Assembly: GCA_007693595.1 (NCBI GenBank)
Contig: REDI01000082.1
Location: 1-64,000, forward strand
Direction: 5' to 3'
DNA: 64,000 bases
Source: Deltaproteobacteria bacterium
GTDB lineage: Bacteria > Myxococcota_A > UBA796 > GCA-2862545
The notes under the pieces are model-generated. The model was given only the letters and a program-made list of their open reading frames with translations. It was not told where the DNA came from and did not search any database. Positions within the stretch are counted from its first letter, which is position 1; every line of letters starts with the position of its first letter. The translations under genes and the position numbers were made by a program. This document shows positions 17,082 to 26,747 of the stretch, piece after piece.

Positions 17082-18761
17082 ATGCAGACTATGAGCCCTG
17101 GGGAGCCATTCGGCCCCTTCACCATCGAAGGATTCGTCGCCGGAGGCGGCATGGGGCAGGTCTATGCCGCAACCCACTCCGTCTACGGCCACCCTGCCGC
17201 GCTCAAAGTCCTGCATGAACGCTTCCACGACGACCCCCGCTGGCACCGGCGCTTCAGCGAAGAGGGTCTGCTGGGCATGCAGCTCAAGCACCCCAACATC
17301 CTCTCGGCCAGGGAGCTCCTCGAGCACAAGGGTCGGCTCGCCCTCGTGATGGATCTGGTGAGCGGAGGCCAGAACCTTCTCCGCGTCATCGAGCGCGACT
17401 GGCCCACCGGGCTCTCCCTGAGTCACGCGCTCACGATCTTCCTTCGGGTCATCGCCGGCGTCGAATACCTGCACGAGCGCAAGATCGTCCACGGCGACCT
17501 CAAGCCCGAGAACGTCCTCATCGACGGACCGCTCCGGGAGCCCGCGAGCTGGGCACCGCGCGTGACCGACTTCGGCACGGTCTCCCTGATCGCGGACCCC
17601 GTGCAGATCCGAGGTCGGTCCGCCGTCGTCGCGAGCCCCCGCTACGCCTCCCCCGAGCACCTGGCAGGCGTCGACCAGATCCTTGACGGCAGCGATGTCT
17701 ACGCCCTGGGTCTGATCCTTCACTTCTTGCTCTCGGGCAAGCATGCCTCGGGGGCGCGCACCGTCGAAGAGGCCGCGGAGCAGGTCAAGGGGCCCGTCTC
17801 GCTCGTACACATCGTCGACCAACCCGACCCTCTCCTCGAGATCTTCAAGCGCGCCACCCAGCCCGATCCCAACGAACGCTACGAGAGCTGCCGAGCGCTC
17901 GCCCTCGCGATCCGCGACGTGCTCGATGAGCTCGGGCTAGGCCTGCGCCTCGACGACCTTCAATCCGAACTCGCCACCGAAGTGGTCGAGGAGCGCGCCC
18001 GTGCCCAGCGCGCCCTTCACGAAGGAGGCGCCGATCCCAAGGACGACTCCGACATCACCCTGGGCGAGCCGTTGCGCGGCGACACCTCCGAGCACACCCT
18101 CGACGTCCACCTCGACGACGACGCCTCGTCGCCCTCCGAGGCCGCGGCAGATGCCCTGCCCGGACCGGCCCCCACCCTGCCGCCGCGCCCTCCCCTGGAC
18201 ACCCCCACCCTCGACGAAGGCGCCGAGGAGCCCGCAGGTGCACCGGCCGCCGACGGTGCCCTCCCCCCCTCCGACGACCCGGCCGAGTCCCCTGACGAGT
18301 CGGAAGAGCCCGACGAGCCTAGCGCGAGCGATGCCATCCACAGCGGACCCCCTGCAGAGCTCGACGGGGAAGCGGACGAGCCCGAGCCCGAGCCTCGAGC
18401 CGACGCCCCACTGCCAGCCACCGAGCCCACGCCGCCCACGCCGCCCGACACGGCCCCCATCGACGAGGAACCCTTCCAAGACGGCCATCGTCCGCTCTCG
18501 TCGGCCGCCACCATCACCAACGAGACCGAGAACTCGAGCCTGCGCGCCGCCACCACCGTTCCCACCGACAACGATCTCGCCCCGACCAGCAAGCCCGTCT
18601 CGGATGCAGCGACCCGCCCCGCGGCCCAGCCCAGGGTCGCCTCCCCCGACGATGCGAAAGGGCCGCCAAGCGGGCTGGTGATCGCCATCCTGGTCGGAAC
18701 CGGGGCAGCGCTCGGGCTGCTCTCGGTGGTCCTGCTGTGGCTGCTCGGTATCTGGCCTTGA
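17082..18761 (+). CDS. Tail-anchored Hanks-type Ser/Thr protein kinase (HGD-type)
   Basis: 559 residues. Kinase domain about 12-290: Gly-rich loop 'VAGGGMGQVY', catalytic-strand Lys in 'AALKVL', catalytic loop 'HGDLKPEN', 'DFG' at about 165 and 'SPEH' in the activation segment. The loop has Gly instead of Arg (HGD, not HRD), so this is a non-RD kinase, probably not controlled by activation-loop phosphorylation. Residues 330-525 are a disordered, acidic, Pro/Asp/Glu-rich linker, and a single C-terminal membrane helix (about 530-556, 'LVIAILVGTGAALGLLSVVL') anchors it, with the kinase facing the cytoplasm. It stops 9 nt from the convergent ettA. Confidence 0.9.
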   Translation: MQTMSPGEPFGPFTIEGFVAGGGMGQVYAATHSVYGHPAALKVLHERFHDDPRWHRRFSEEGLLGMQLKHPNILSARELLEHKGRLALVMDLVSGGQNLLRVIERDWPTGLSLSHALTIFLRVIAGVEYLHERKIVHGDLKPENVLIDGPLREPASWAPRVTDFGTVSLIADPVQIRGRSAVVASPRYASPEHLAGVDQILDGSDVYALGLILHFLLSGKHASGARTVEEAAEQVKGPVSLVHIVDQPDPLLEIFKRATQPDPNERYESCRALALAIRDVLDELGLGLRLDDLQSELATEVVEERARAQRALHEGGADPKDDSDITLGEPLRGDTSEHTLDVHLDDDASSPSEAAADALPGPAPTLPPRPPLDTPTLDEGAEEPAGAPAADGALPPSDDPAESPDESEEPDEPSASDAIHSGPPAELDGEADEPEPEPRADAPLPATEPTPPTPPDTAPIDEEPFQDGHRPLSSAATITNETENSSLRAATTVPTDNDLAPTSKPVSDAATRPAAQPRVASPDDAKGPPSGLVIAILVGTGAALGLLSVVLLWLLGIWP

Positions 18762-18770
18762 GCCGTCGGC

Positions 18771-20453
<1,683 letters not shown>

Positions 20454-20571
20454 GGTGGCCTCGGACGAGCGGGGGAGCCTCGGGGGTATCCGAGCCCGCC
20501 AGTCCAGGCCAGCGCGGCGCGTTCCCCGTGATACAGACTCGCGAGACTCTCTCTGAACCGTTGGAGTGGCC

Positions 20572-21033
20572 ATGCGCACTGATCCCATCCTCGTCCCCCT
20601 CGCCCTCGACGCCCACGACGCCCAGATCGTCGAAGAGCTGATCCCTTTCGCTCAGAAGCTGGGCAGCACCGTGATCCTCATGAACGTCGTGCAGCTCCCC
20701 GAGGGCGCTCACCCCTACGCGACCCTGATGATGGACGAGGCCGCGTGGCGCGCCACCCGCGAGATTATCGACGAAGACGCCAGGAGCCAGCTCGAGCCGC
20801 TCCGGCTCCGTCTCCGAGAAGCAGGCCTGAAGGTCGGGCACCTGCTGGGTCACGGCGACATCATCGCCGCGATCCTCGCCGCAGCCCACGAGACCGAGGC
20901 CGGCTTGATAGCCATGGGTACCCACGGCCGAAAAGGCCTGGAGCGCTTCCTTCTGGGCAGCATCGCCGAGCAGATCGTGCGTCGCGCTCCCTGCCCCGTC
21001 CTGGTGCTTCGAACCCCCACCGCCCAGGGCTGA
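20572..21033 (+). CDS. Universal stress protein (UspA family)
   Basis: 153 residues from the ATG at 20572 with GGAG 7 nt upstream. A single Usp domain: N-terminal strand 'ILVPLALDAHDAQIVEELIPFA', and the ATP-binding signature 'GTHGRKGLERFLLGSIAEQIVRRAPCPVLVLR' region near residues 115-148 (G-2x-G-9x-G-S/T type). It is likely to bind ATP and to be induced under stress or starvation. It is transcribed divergently from ettA across about 118 nt. Confidence 0.93.
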   Translation: MRTDPILVPLALDAHDAQIVEELIPFAQKLGSTVILMNVVQLPEGAHPYATLMMDEAAWRATREIIDEDARSQLEPLRLRLREAGLKVGHLLGHGDIIAAILAAAHETEAGLIAMGTHGRKGLERFLLGSIAEQIVRRAPCPVLVLRTPTAQG

Positions 21034-21075
21034 CCCCCCTCGATGAACGCCGTCGTTCGGAGCGTTGCGGGAGCT

Positions 21076-22281
21076 CTACCGGCTCTCGTCACTCGAGGCG
21101 CTAGCGCCCGTACCGCGCTCGCTCAAGGGCGCGTCGGTCTCTGCTGACTTCGAGGGCTTCGACGGCTTGGGCGGCATGGCCAGCGGACCTCCTCGGCGAT
21201 GGGAGGTGGGCGCCTGCTGGTTGTGATCCAGAGGCACCCAGAGAGGGAGCTGCTCGACGTGCTTCTTGTCGCGCCGGCGGACCCGGCCCTGCATGCGGAC
21301 CTCTTGGGTGGGGCCTACGTCGACCTGCTCGTCGTCGCCGAGCATTCTTAGGCGACCAAAGTGGCCGTAGTCCCCCATCATGGTGCCGTAGGTCATGTAG
21401 GAGTCCGCGGTGCGGATCCCGACCAGCGACCAGACCCGCTCGGTCATGTAGCCCTCGTCCTGATCGTAGATGGAGACCCCGTTGAGGTCGACCTTGTAGG
21501 TTACCCCCTGATCGTCCATGATCTGACCCTCGCCCTTGGTCTGCACCACCACGTGCCCCTCGAAGCCGTTGAGCTGGTGCACGATAAGGCCCGACGCGGG
21601 GGAGAGCGTGGTCGACGGCATCGAGAGGAGCGCGGTGCGGTTCTCGACCCACTGGCCCGTGCGGAGGAAGTTAGCCCGCCGGAGCTTCATGTCGAAGCCG
21701 ACCACGAGCCGGGAGAGGATCATCCGCATCGCTTCGTTGATCTGCCGCTCTCGGCGGTTGCGCTGCTCGGGCGTGTCGCGCAGGCCAATGTTGGTGACCC
21801 GGCCGTTGTCCCGCACCTGGAGCTTGAGCGCGGCCCCGGAGAGCTTCTCTCTCATCTCGTCGAGGATCGGCTGGGAGACGTGGGGGCGCGCTTCCATGGT
21901 CACCGCCTGGAGCCCGACGTCTTCGAGGTGACAGAAGACCTCGATCCGGCGACGCCCGATGCGAGCGTACTTCTCGCAGGCCAGCACGGTGCGCACCTGA
22001 AAGGCGGGCACCCGCACCTCGAGGTTCTCGTCGGCCGCCCAGAACATCCAGGTGGGCAAGCGGACCTCGGTCTCGACGAACCAGCGTGTGTCCTTCCAGC
22101 GAGCGAAGAGGTCGCTGTAGACCACGATCTCTTCGTCGGCCTTGACCCTGTGGGCGCCACCTTTCTGAGGCTGCGCCACCGCTTGAAGGGGACCGCACAC
22201 CGCGAGAGTCGTCGCGACCCCAAGACAGAGCCCACGCCACCCCAGAAAGTGGATCGGGACCTGAACAGGGAGGCGAGGGAT
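21076..22281 (-). CDS. Exported protein of unknown function, probable non-canonical ATC start
   Basis: About 401 residues. Only GTG at 22200 is a canonical in-frame start, but the frame stays open for 27 codons upstream and encodes a fine signal peptide (basic 'PRLPVQVPIHFLGWRG', hydrophobic 'LCLGVATTLAVCG', then 'PLQAVA|Q'). An AGGAG lies 6 nt before an ATC at 22281-22279, so I take that as the start; a sequencing error of ATG is the alternative. The mature part is mixed alpha/beta with a Lys/Pro/Ser-rich C-terminus. No recognised family. It is followed upstream by a small gene (22638-22306) on the same strand, 24 nt away. Confidence 0.65.
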   Translation of the reverse strand: MPRLPVQVPIHFLGWRGLCLGVATTLAVCGPLQAVAQPQKGGAHRVKADEEIVVYSDLFARWKDTRWFVETEVRLPTWMFWAADENLEVRVPAFQVRTVLACEKYARIGRRRIEVFCHLEDVGLQAVTMEARPHVSQPILDEMREKLSGAALKLQVRDNGRVTNIGLRDTPEQRNRRERQINEAMRMILSRLVVGFDMKLRRANFLRTGQWVENRTALLSMPSTTLSPASGLIVHQLNGFEGHVVVQTKGEGQIMDDQGVTYKVDLNGVSIYDQDEGYMTERVWSLVGIRTADSYMTYGTMMGDYGHFGRLRMLGDDEQVDVGPTQEVRMQGRVRRRDKKHVEQLPLWVPLDHNQQAPTSHRRGGPLAMPPKPSKPSKSAETDAPLSERGTGASASSDESR

Positions 22282-22305
22282 GGTGGGCTCCTGGGTAGAA
22301 GAGGC

Positions 22306-22638
22306 TCAGCGGAGGATGTAGAGCCAGTACCGGCTGGACCCGTGCGGGAGCTCTTCGTCTTCCGGGCCCACTTGATAACACGGAACGCCAGGATGTGCCT
22401 CGACGGCCCAGCTCCGGAAGACATCGGCCGCCAGGAGCACGTCGCCGCGATCCTTCGTGACGAAGAGCAGGGCCATCTCTTCCCACTGTTCCTCGTCTTC
22501 GTGGTCCCACCAGGTCGCCTTGGCGTTGTCCGTGAGACCGAAGACGATCCCGATCTCTGGGATCTTCCGATACCGCTCCAGCACGCTCCGAAAGCGCCCC
22601 AGGTCAGCCATCTTCATCAGGTCGGTACGCAGCTCCAT
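22306..22638 (-). CDS. Small soluble protein of unknown function
   Basis: 110 residues from an ATG with GAGGAG about 6 nt upstream. It is acidic and Trp-rich ('ATWWDHEDEEQWEEMALLFVTKDRGDVLLAADVF'-type core), with no signal peptide or membrane segment. It looks like a compact alpha/beta domain. It precedes the exported gene at 22281 with 24 nt between, so the two are probably one operon. No family recognised. Confidence 0.7.
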   Translation of the reverse strand: MELRTDLMKMADLGRFRSVLERYRKIPEIGIVFGLTDNAKATWWDHEDEEQWEEMALLFVTKDRGDVLLAADVFRSWAVEAHPGVPCYQVGPEDEELPHGSSRYWLYILR

Positions 22639-22748
22639 CGTACTCCTCGCGCGACCACCTTCGACGACAGAGCGCCTGGCGCCCTGCGCCCTGATCGCTC
22701 TGCAGGCCCGCGGGTGCTATCATAACGTCACCCAGGAGGCCTGCCCGC

Positions 22749-24365
22749 GTGAATCCATCGACTCCATGCCCCGATCCTTCGTCCTGCCGATGGGAGCCCC
22801 GCACCCTGAACGGAACGCCCGTCGAGGTCTGCGGCGCGTGCGGAAGGGTCCAGCTCGACGCCTCCACCCTCGAGAAACTCACGGGCGGGCGGGCAGCCCT
22901 CGATCCTCCCGCGCCCAAGAACGTCGCTCACCCTGAGCGCACCGGCCGCGATCCCCTCGACCCTCCAAAGCGTACGCCCCTGCCCTCCAGCCCTCGCCAG
23001 GGCGCAGGGCCGCGGAAGGAAGAGTCTTCCGCTCGCCAGAGCGCACCCAAGAGCAACCCTACCGCCGATCTCGACCCTCCGATCCCTCCCAACCCCTTCT
23101 CGCCCTTCGCTCGCACCCCCGCCCCGCCTCCAAAGCGTCCCGTCGCCAAGCCTCCCCCCGCGCCCCCCCCTCGGGCCACGCCAGCCGACGGACCCCTACG
23201 GGGCACGCGGGGCACGGGGGGCACGCGGGGCACGGGGGGCACGCGGGGCACGCGGGGCACGCCCAAGCCCTCCGGGCGCTCCCTGCGCGAGGCCCACACC
23301 GTCATCCCTTTCGCGGCGCTTCCGCCCGCGTCGCCCGCCCCCGCCCCGGTTCGGAGGCAAGCCCAACCCGAGCCTCCCGATCCCTTCGAAGACGAGCCGA
23401 CCTTCACCGCCGCGCCTCCTCCTGAGGCCGCGCCCTCGGTCGACGCCACCCCAGCCCAGAGACCGGATCTGCGGAGCGCCAAGACCGTCATCACCGACTC
23501 GCGTGTCCCCACCGAAGAAGCCGAGCGCCCTCCCGGATGGGTCGGGCCCGCCGACGACGAGCCGGGCCTGGGCCTGAGCGTCGACGACACGAACCTCCCG
23601 CACGAGGGGCAGTCCTTCTTTGACCCCGACGGCGTAGGGATCCGCTTCTCGGTCGACGACGACGGGATCGGCGATGACCTGGACTACAAGCCGCGTGGGA
23701 GCAACCTCGGCAAGATCTTCGCCGTCGCGGCGCTCATCGTCTTCGTGCTCGGGATCCTGGCGGTGAGCGGAGCCTTGCTCCTGCCCACCCTCCGCGCCTC
23801 CGATCGGGTCGACGCCGAGACCGGGCAGCCCCCCTCTCTCGCCGGTAGCCTCGAGCCGCAGATCGCCGATCCGTCCGAGCCCGACGAGACGGACCCCACG
23901 CTCGCGCTCGCCAAGACCGAGACTGAGCCGGACCCCGAAGAGCCCGAAGAGCCCGAAGAGCCCGAAGAGCCCGAAGAGCCCGAACAAGCAGCGGCCACCC
24001 CCGCCCCGAAGGTCGCGCCCAAGATCGCTCCGAAGGTCGAGCCCAAGCCCACCCCAAAGACCGCCTCCCAGCCGCCTCCCCCGCCCAAGCCAAAGCCCCA
24101 GGCCTCGTCCTATCGAACCCAAATCGACAAGGGCTGGAACCTGGTCGAGAGCGACGCCGACACCGCCGCCGAGCACTTCCGCAAGGCCCTCGACGCGAAG
24201 GCAGGCGACACCGAAGCCTCCTACGGACTCGGATACGCCATGCTCAAGCTCGGCCAGAAGAACGGCGCCCGAGCCTACCTGTGCGGTGCCGCCGCCAGCG
24301 CCGACGCGAAGACCGCCGGGGAGATCCGTGCGATCCTCGCCAACGCGGAGCTGAACTGCGACTGA
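22749..24365 (+). CDS. Zinc-ribbon/TPR transmembrane protein with disordered Pro-rich linkers
   Basis: 538 residues from a GTG with AGGAGG upstream. Residues 5-45 look like a degenerate zf-TFIIB ribbon: 'VEVCGACGRVQLDASTLEKL' supplies a CxxC, while the first pair is spread out (Cys-x5-Cys). A long Pro/Thr/Arg-rich region follows with a Gly-Thr-Arg/Gly-Thr-Gly repeat. A membrane helix lies at about 320-342 ('IFAVAALIVFVLGILAVSG'). Outside it come a Glu-Pro-Glu repeat and a Lys/Pro-Ala tract, then about 75 residues of TPR-like helices at the C-terminus. The layout recalls myxobacterial gliding/adhesion-type membrane proteins, but the function is unknown. Confidence 0.75.
   Translation: MNPSTPCPDPSSCRWEPRTLNGTPVEVCGACGRVQLDASTLEKLTGGRAALDPPAPKNVAHPERTGRDPLDPPKRTPLPSSPRQGAGPRKEESSARQSAPKSNPTADLDPPIPPNPFSPFARTPAPPPKRPVAKPPPAPPPRATPADGPLRGTRGTGGTRGTGGTRGTRGTPKPSGRSLREAHTVIPFAALPPASPAPAPVRRQAQPEPPDPFEDEPTFTAAPPPEAAPSVDATPAQRPDLRSAKTVITDSRVPTEEAERPPGWVGPADDEPGLGLSVDDTNLPHEGQSFFDPDGVGIRFSVDDDGIGDDLDYKPRGSNLGKIFAVAALIVFVLGILAVSGALLLPTLRASDRVDAETGQPPSLAGSLEPQIADPSEPDETDPTLALAKTETEPDPEEPEEPEEPEEPEEPEQAAATPAPKVAPKIAPKVEPKPTPKTASQPPPPPKPKPQASSYRTQIDKGWNLVESDADTAAEHFRKALDAKAGDTEASYGLGYAMLKLGQKNGARAYLCGAAASADAKTAGEIRAILANAELNCD
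23201..23263 (+). repeat. Seven 9-bp tandem units (gggcacgcg/gggcacggg)
   Basis: Seven units of 9 bp alternate gggcacgcg and gggcacggg (last gggcacgcc) and encode the Gly-Thr-Arg/Gly-Thr-Gly repeat. In-frame unit gain or loss would change the linker length. Slippage-prone. Confidence 0.75.
23934..23978 (+). repeat. Five perfect 9-bp tandem units (cccgaagag)
   Basis: Five identical cccgaagag units encode Pro-Glu-Glu repeats in the periplasmic-side linker of the zinc-ribbon/TPR protein. Identical copies suggest recent expansion by slippage. Confidence 0.75.
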
Positions 24366-24430
24366 GCGCTCGAAGGGATGGGCGCGGTCGAACTCTCCGG
24401 CTCGATCGCCCGCCGCAGCGCATCCTCTCG

Positions 24431-25189
24431 ATGGTTCCCAGCACGACCGAGACGCTCTTCGATCTCGGGTGTGGCGCCCGTGTGGTCGGCTGTACTCGCT
24501 TCTGCGTCCGGCCCGCGGATCGGGTGCGAGGGCTGCCCAAGATCGGGGGCACCAAAGACGTCGAGGTCGACAGAGTGCGCGCGCTCTCCCCCGACCTGAT
24601 CTTCGGAAACTGCGAAGAGAACACGAGGGAGATCTTCGAAGCGTTGGAGCCCATCGCGCCGCTGTGGGCCCCCCTGCCTCGCACCGTCGACGAGGCGCTG
24701 CTCGATCTACGAGTGACGGGTAGGCTCGTCGACCAGGTTGAGCGGGCCGAAAGTTGGTCCTGCCGGATCCGCCAGGCGCGAGAACGCCTTCACGCCGCGC
24801 GAACGGAGCCGTTCACCTACGCTTACCTCATCTGGCGCGATCCCTACATGAGCGTCAGCGACGACACCTTCATCGCCTCGATGCTGTCGGAGCTCGGGGG
24901 CGTCAACGCCTTCGCTCACCACCCCGTCCGCTTCCCCACCGTGACCGCCGACCAGCTTGGTGCCCTCGCTCCCGATCGCGTGCTGCTCTCGTCCGAGCCC
25001 TTCCCCTTCAGGGACCGTCACCGCTCCGAGCTGTGCGAAGCCTCCGGGCTCCCCCCCGATCGGGTGCGATTCATCGACGGGGAGCTCGCGTCGTGGCACG
25101 GCACCCGCATGGCGCGCGCCTTTGAGGCCTTCGCCACGCTACTGCGCGACGGCTTCCCGACGCACCCCATCACGAGGTCACGTCGATGA
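24431..25189 (+). CDS. Periplasmic-binding-protein-like metal/cobalamin receptor (BtuF/FecB fold)
   Basis: 252 residues from the ATG at 24431. Homologous sequence ('GRTLRLDRPPQRILSM') continues upstream of it in frame, so the true start may be the GTG at 24281, which would overlap the upstream gene by 85 nt. The N-terminal signature 'PSTTETLFDLGCGARVVGCTRFCVRP' and later 'PDLIFGNCEENTREIFEALE' and 'FPTVTADQLGALAPDRVLLSSEPFPF' match the helical-backbone receptor family of cobalamin and ferric-siderophore binders. There is no signal peptide and no ABC partner nearby, so a stand-alone or cytosolic role is possible. Its 3' end overlaps the convergent pseudokinase gene by 20 nt. Confidence 0.8.
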   Translation: MVPSTTETLFDLGCGARVVGCTRFCVRPADRVRGLPKIGGTKDVEVDRVRALSPDLIFGNCEENTREIFEALEPIAPLWAPLPRTVDEALLDLRVTGRLVDQVERAESWSCRIRQARERLHAARTEPFTYAYLIWRDPYMSVSDDTFIASMLSELGGVNAFAHHPVRFPTVTADQLGALAPDRVLLSSEPFPFRDRHRSELCEASGLPPDRVRFIDGELASWHGTRMARAFEAFATLLRDGFPTHPITRSRR

Positions 25190-26747
25190 CCATCACCGTG
25201 ACGTTGTCTTTTCCGCCGACATCGAGCGCGCCCTGCACGAGCTTCTGCACGCAGCGGCGGGGCTCACTCCAGTTGTCGAGCTCCCAGCGGATCTCTTGAT
25301 CCGAGAGCTCCGCCCAGAGACCATCGGTACAGATGAGCCACCGATCCCCCCGAAGCGTGCGGACCACCTCGACGTCGATGTCGACGAACTCCTCTTGGCC
25401 CACGAAGTTGAGTAAGACGTTGGCCTTGGGGTGCGTGCGCGCCTCGGCGGGCTTGACGGTTCCACGCTCAACCATGGCTTGCACGAGGCTGTGGTCCTCG
25501 GTAACCCGGCGCAAGGTAGGGCCACGACGAAGGTAGATCCGTGTGTCCCCCGCGTGTGCGACGTAAGCGTGCCCGCCGGTCGCGAGCAGCAGGATCGCCA
25601 GCGTACACCCCATCTGCGTGCCCTTCTTGGCGTTGAAGCCGACGAGGAGCTCATTCGCCGAGGCGATGGCGTCGGTGACGGCTCTCTTCAGGGCATCTTC
25701 GCTGGTCGTACCCGTCTCGAGGCTGTCCTGGAGGCTGTCGAGGACCCGGTTCACCGCGACCTTGGCCGCGACGGCGCCGCCGGTCTGGCCGCCGAGCCCA
25801 TCGGCGACGACATAGGCGGTGGCGTTGCCGTCAAGTCGCCTCCATCCCCAGGCATCTTCGTTCGTCGCCCGGGCCAACCCCACGTCGCTCAGGCCCGCGT
25901 GGGTGGGCTCCTCAACCGCGCTCACGAGCTTGGGATAGAACTGCTCAATCCCCGCACACAGACGCTTCGGGGGGCCATGGTGACCCTCGACGCCCGCTCG
26001 GAGGAAGCGCACCAGCTCCAGATCGCCCGGGTCGGCGAGGCGCAGAAGCAGCGAGCAGAGCGTTCGTACATCTTCGAAGATCGGGCGGTCCGGGTGCCGC
26101 GCGAGGGCGGAGGCGCCGAGGACCTCGAGCGCTTCGAGATCGGTAAACCGCGGCGAGCGATCCGGCATGATCACGACATTGGCCAGGGTGAAGGGTGCGA
26201 GCCGCACCCCGGCCTCGTGGATGACCCCCAACGCCGTAGACAGCCTATGCAGGATCGGCACGAGCACCGGACCCGGGAGCGGGCCGGGCTGGTCGATCAA
26301 GAGGGACTCGCCGTAGTAGGGAAAGACCGTCACGGGGAGGCCATCGCGATAGAACGCGGCGACCGCGGTCGCGATCGCGGCATGCTCAAGCCTGAGCTTG
26401 AGCCAGGACTCCCAGCCGCCCGTGCTCGTATCGTGGCGAACACTCGCCAAGAAGCGCTGCTCTCGGAGCGGTGTGCCGCAGTAGGAGCAGGCCTGGGCCA
26501 CGTTCGGGTTGTACCGATTGCCGCAGTGCCAGCACTTCTTGTGGGCCCACAAGGGGTCTACGTTGTTCGCCAGATAGAGCTGACGGCCCTCGACGACTCG
26601 AACCAGCCGCTCGATCCGAAGATGCTGACCGAGCGCCGTGCCCTTGCGGAGTGGCAGAGGGTGCTCGAGCTTGACCCCCTCGGGGATCTGCCCTCGGGCG
26701 AGGGTGCCTGCTCCAATGGCTTCGAGCTTGGTGGGCTGCACGGTCAC
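25170..26747 (-). CDS. Pseudokinase / PP2C-type phosphatase fusion with zinc ribbon
   Basis: 525 residues from a GTG that overlaps the upstream methyltransferase stop (GTGA). Residues about 70-95 carry a double CxxC zinc ribbon (CWHC...CSYC). Residues 40-280 resemble a Hanks kinase that has lost the glycine loop, the catalytic Asp ('RLAPFTLANVV' in place of HRDLKPENI) and DFG ('DLE'). Residues 290-522 are a PP2C/Stp1 domain: 'GLARATNEDAWGW', 'VADGLGGQTGG', 'HAGDTRIYLRRG', 'TEDHSLVQAMVERG', 'ICTDGLWAELSD' and 'KDNVTVMVI'. The metal-binding Asp residues look intact, so it should dephosphorylate Ser/Thr substrates. The pseudokinase may regulate or target it. Confidence 0.88.
   Translation of the reverse strand: MTVQPTKLEAIGAGTLARGQIPEGVKLEHPLPLRKGTALGQHLRIERLVRVVEGRQLYLANNVDPLWAHKKCWHCGNRYNPNVAQACSYCGTPLREQRFLASVRHDTSTGGWESWLKLRLEHAAIATAVAAFYRDGLPVTVFPYYGESLLIDQPGPLPGPVLVPILHRLSTALGVIHEAGVRLAPFTLANVVIMPDRSPRFTDLEALEVLGASALARHPDRPIFEDVRTLCSLLLRLADPGDLELVRFLRAGVEGHHGPPKRLCAGIEQFYPKLVSAVEEPTHAGLSDVGLARATNEDAWGWRRLDGNATAYVVADGLGGQTGGAVAAKVAVNRVLDSLQDSLETGTTSEDALKRAVTDAIASANELLVGFNAKKGTQMGCTLAILLLATGGHAYVAHAGDTRIYLRRGPTLRRVTEDHSLVQAMVERGTVKPAEARTHPKANVLLNFVGQEEFVDIDVEVVRTLRGDRWLICTDGLWAELSDQEIRWELDNWSEPRRCVQKLVQGALDVGGKDNVTVMVIDVTS

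Noticed and set aside
22928-24176. Two long minus-strand ORFs rich in Gly and Arg
   Set aside because: Antisense shadows of the repetitive Pro/Glu-rich zinc-ribbon/TPR gene.
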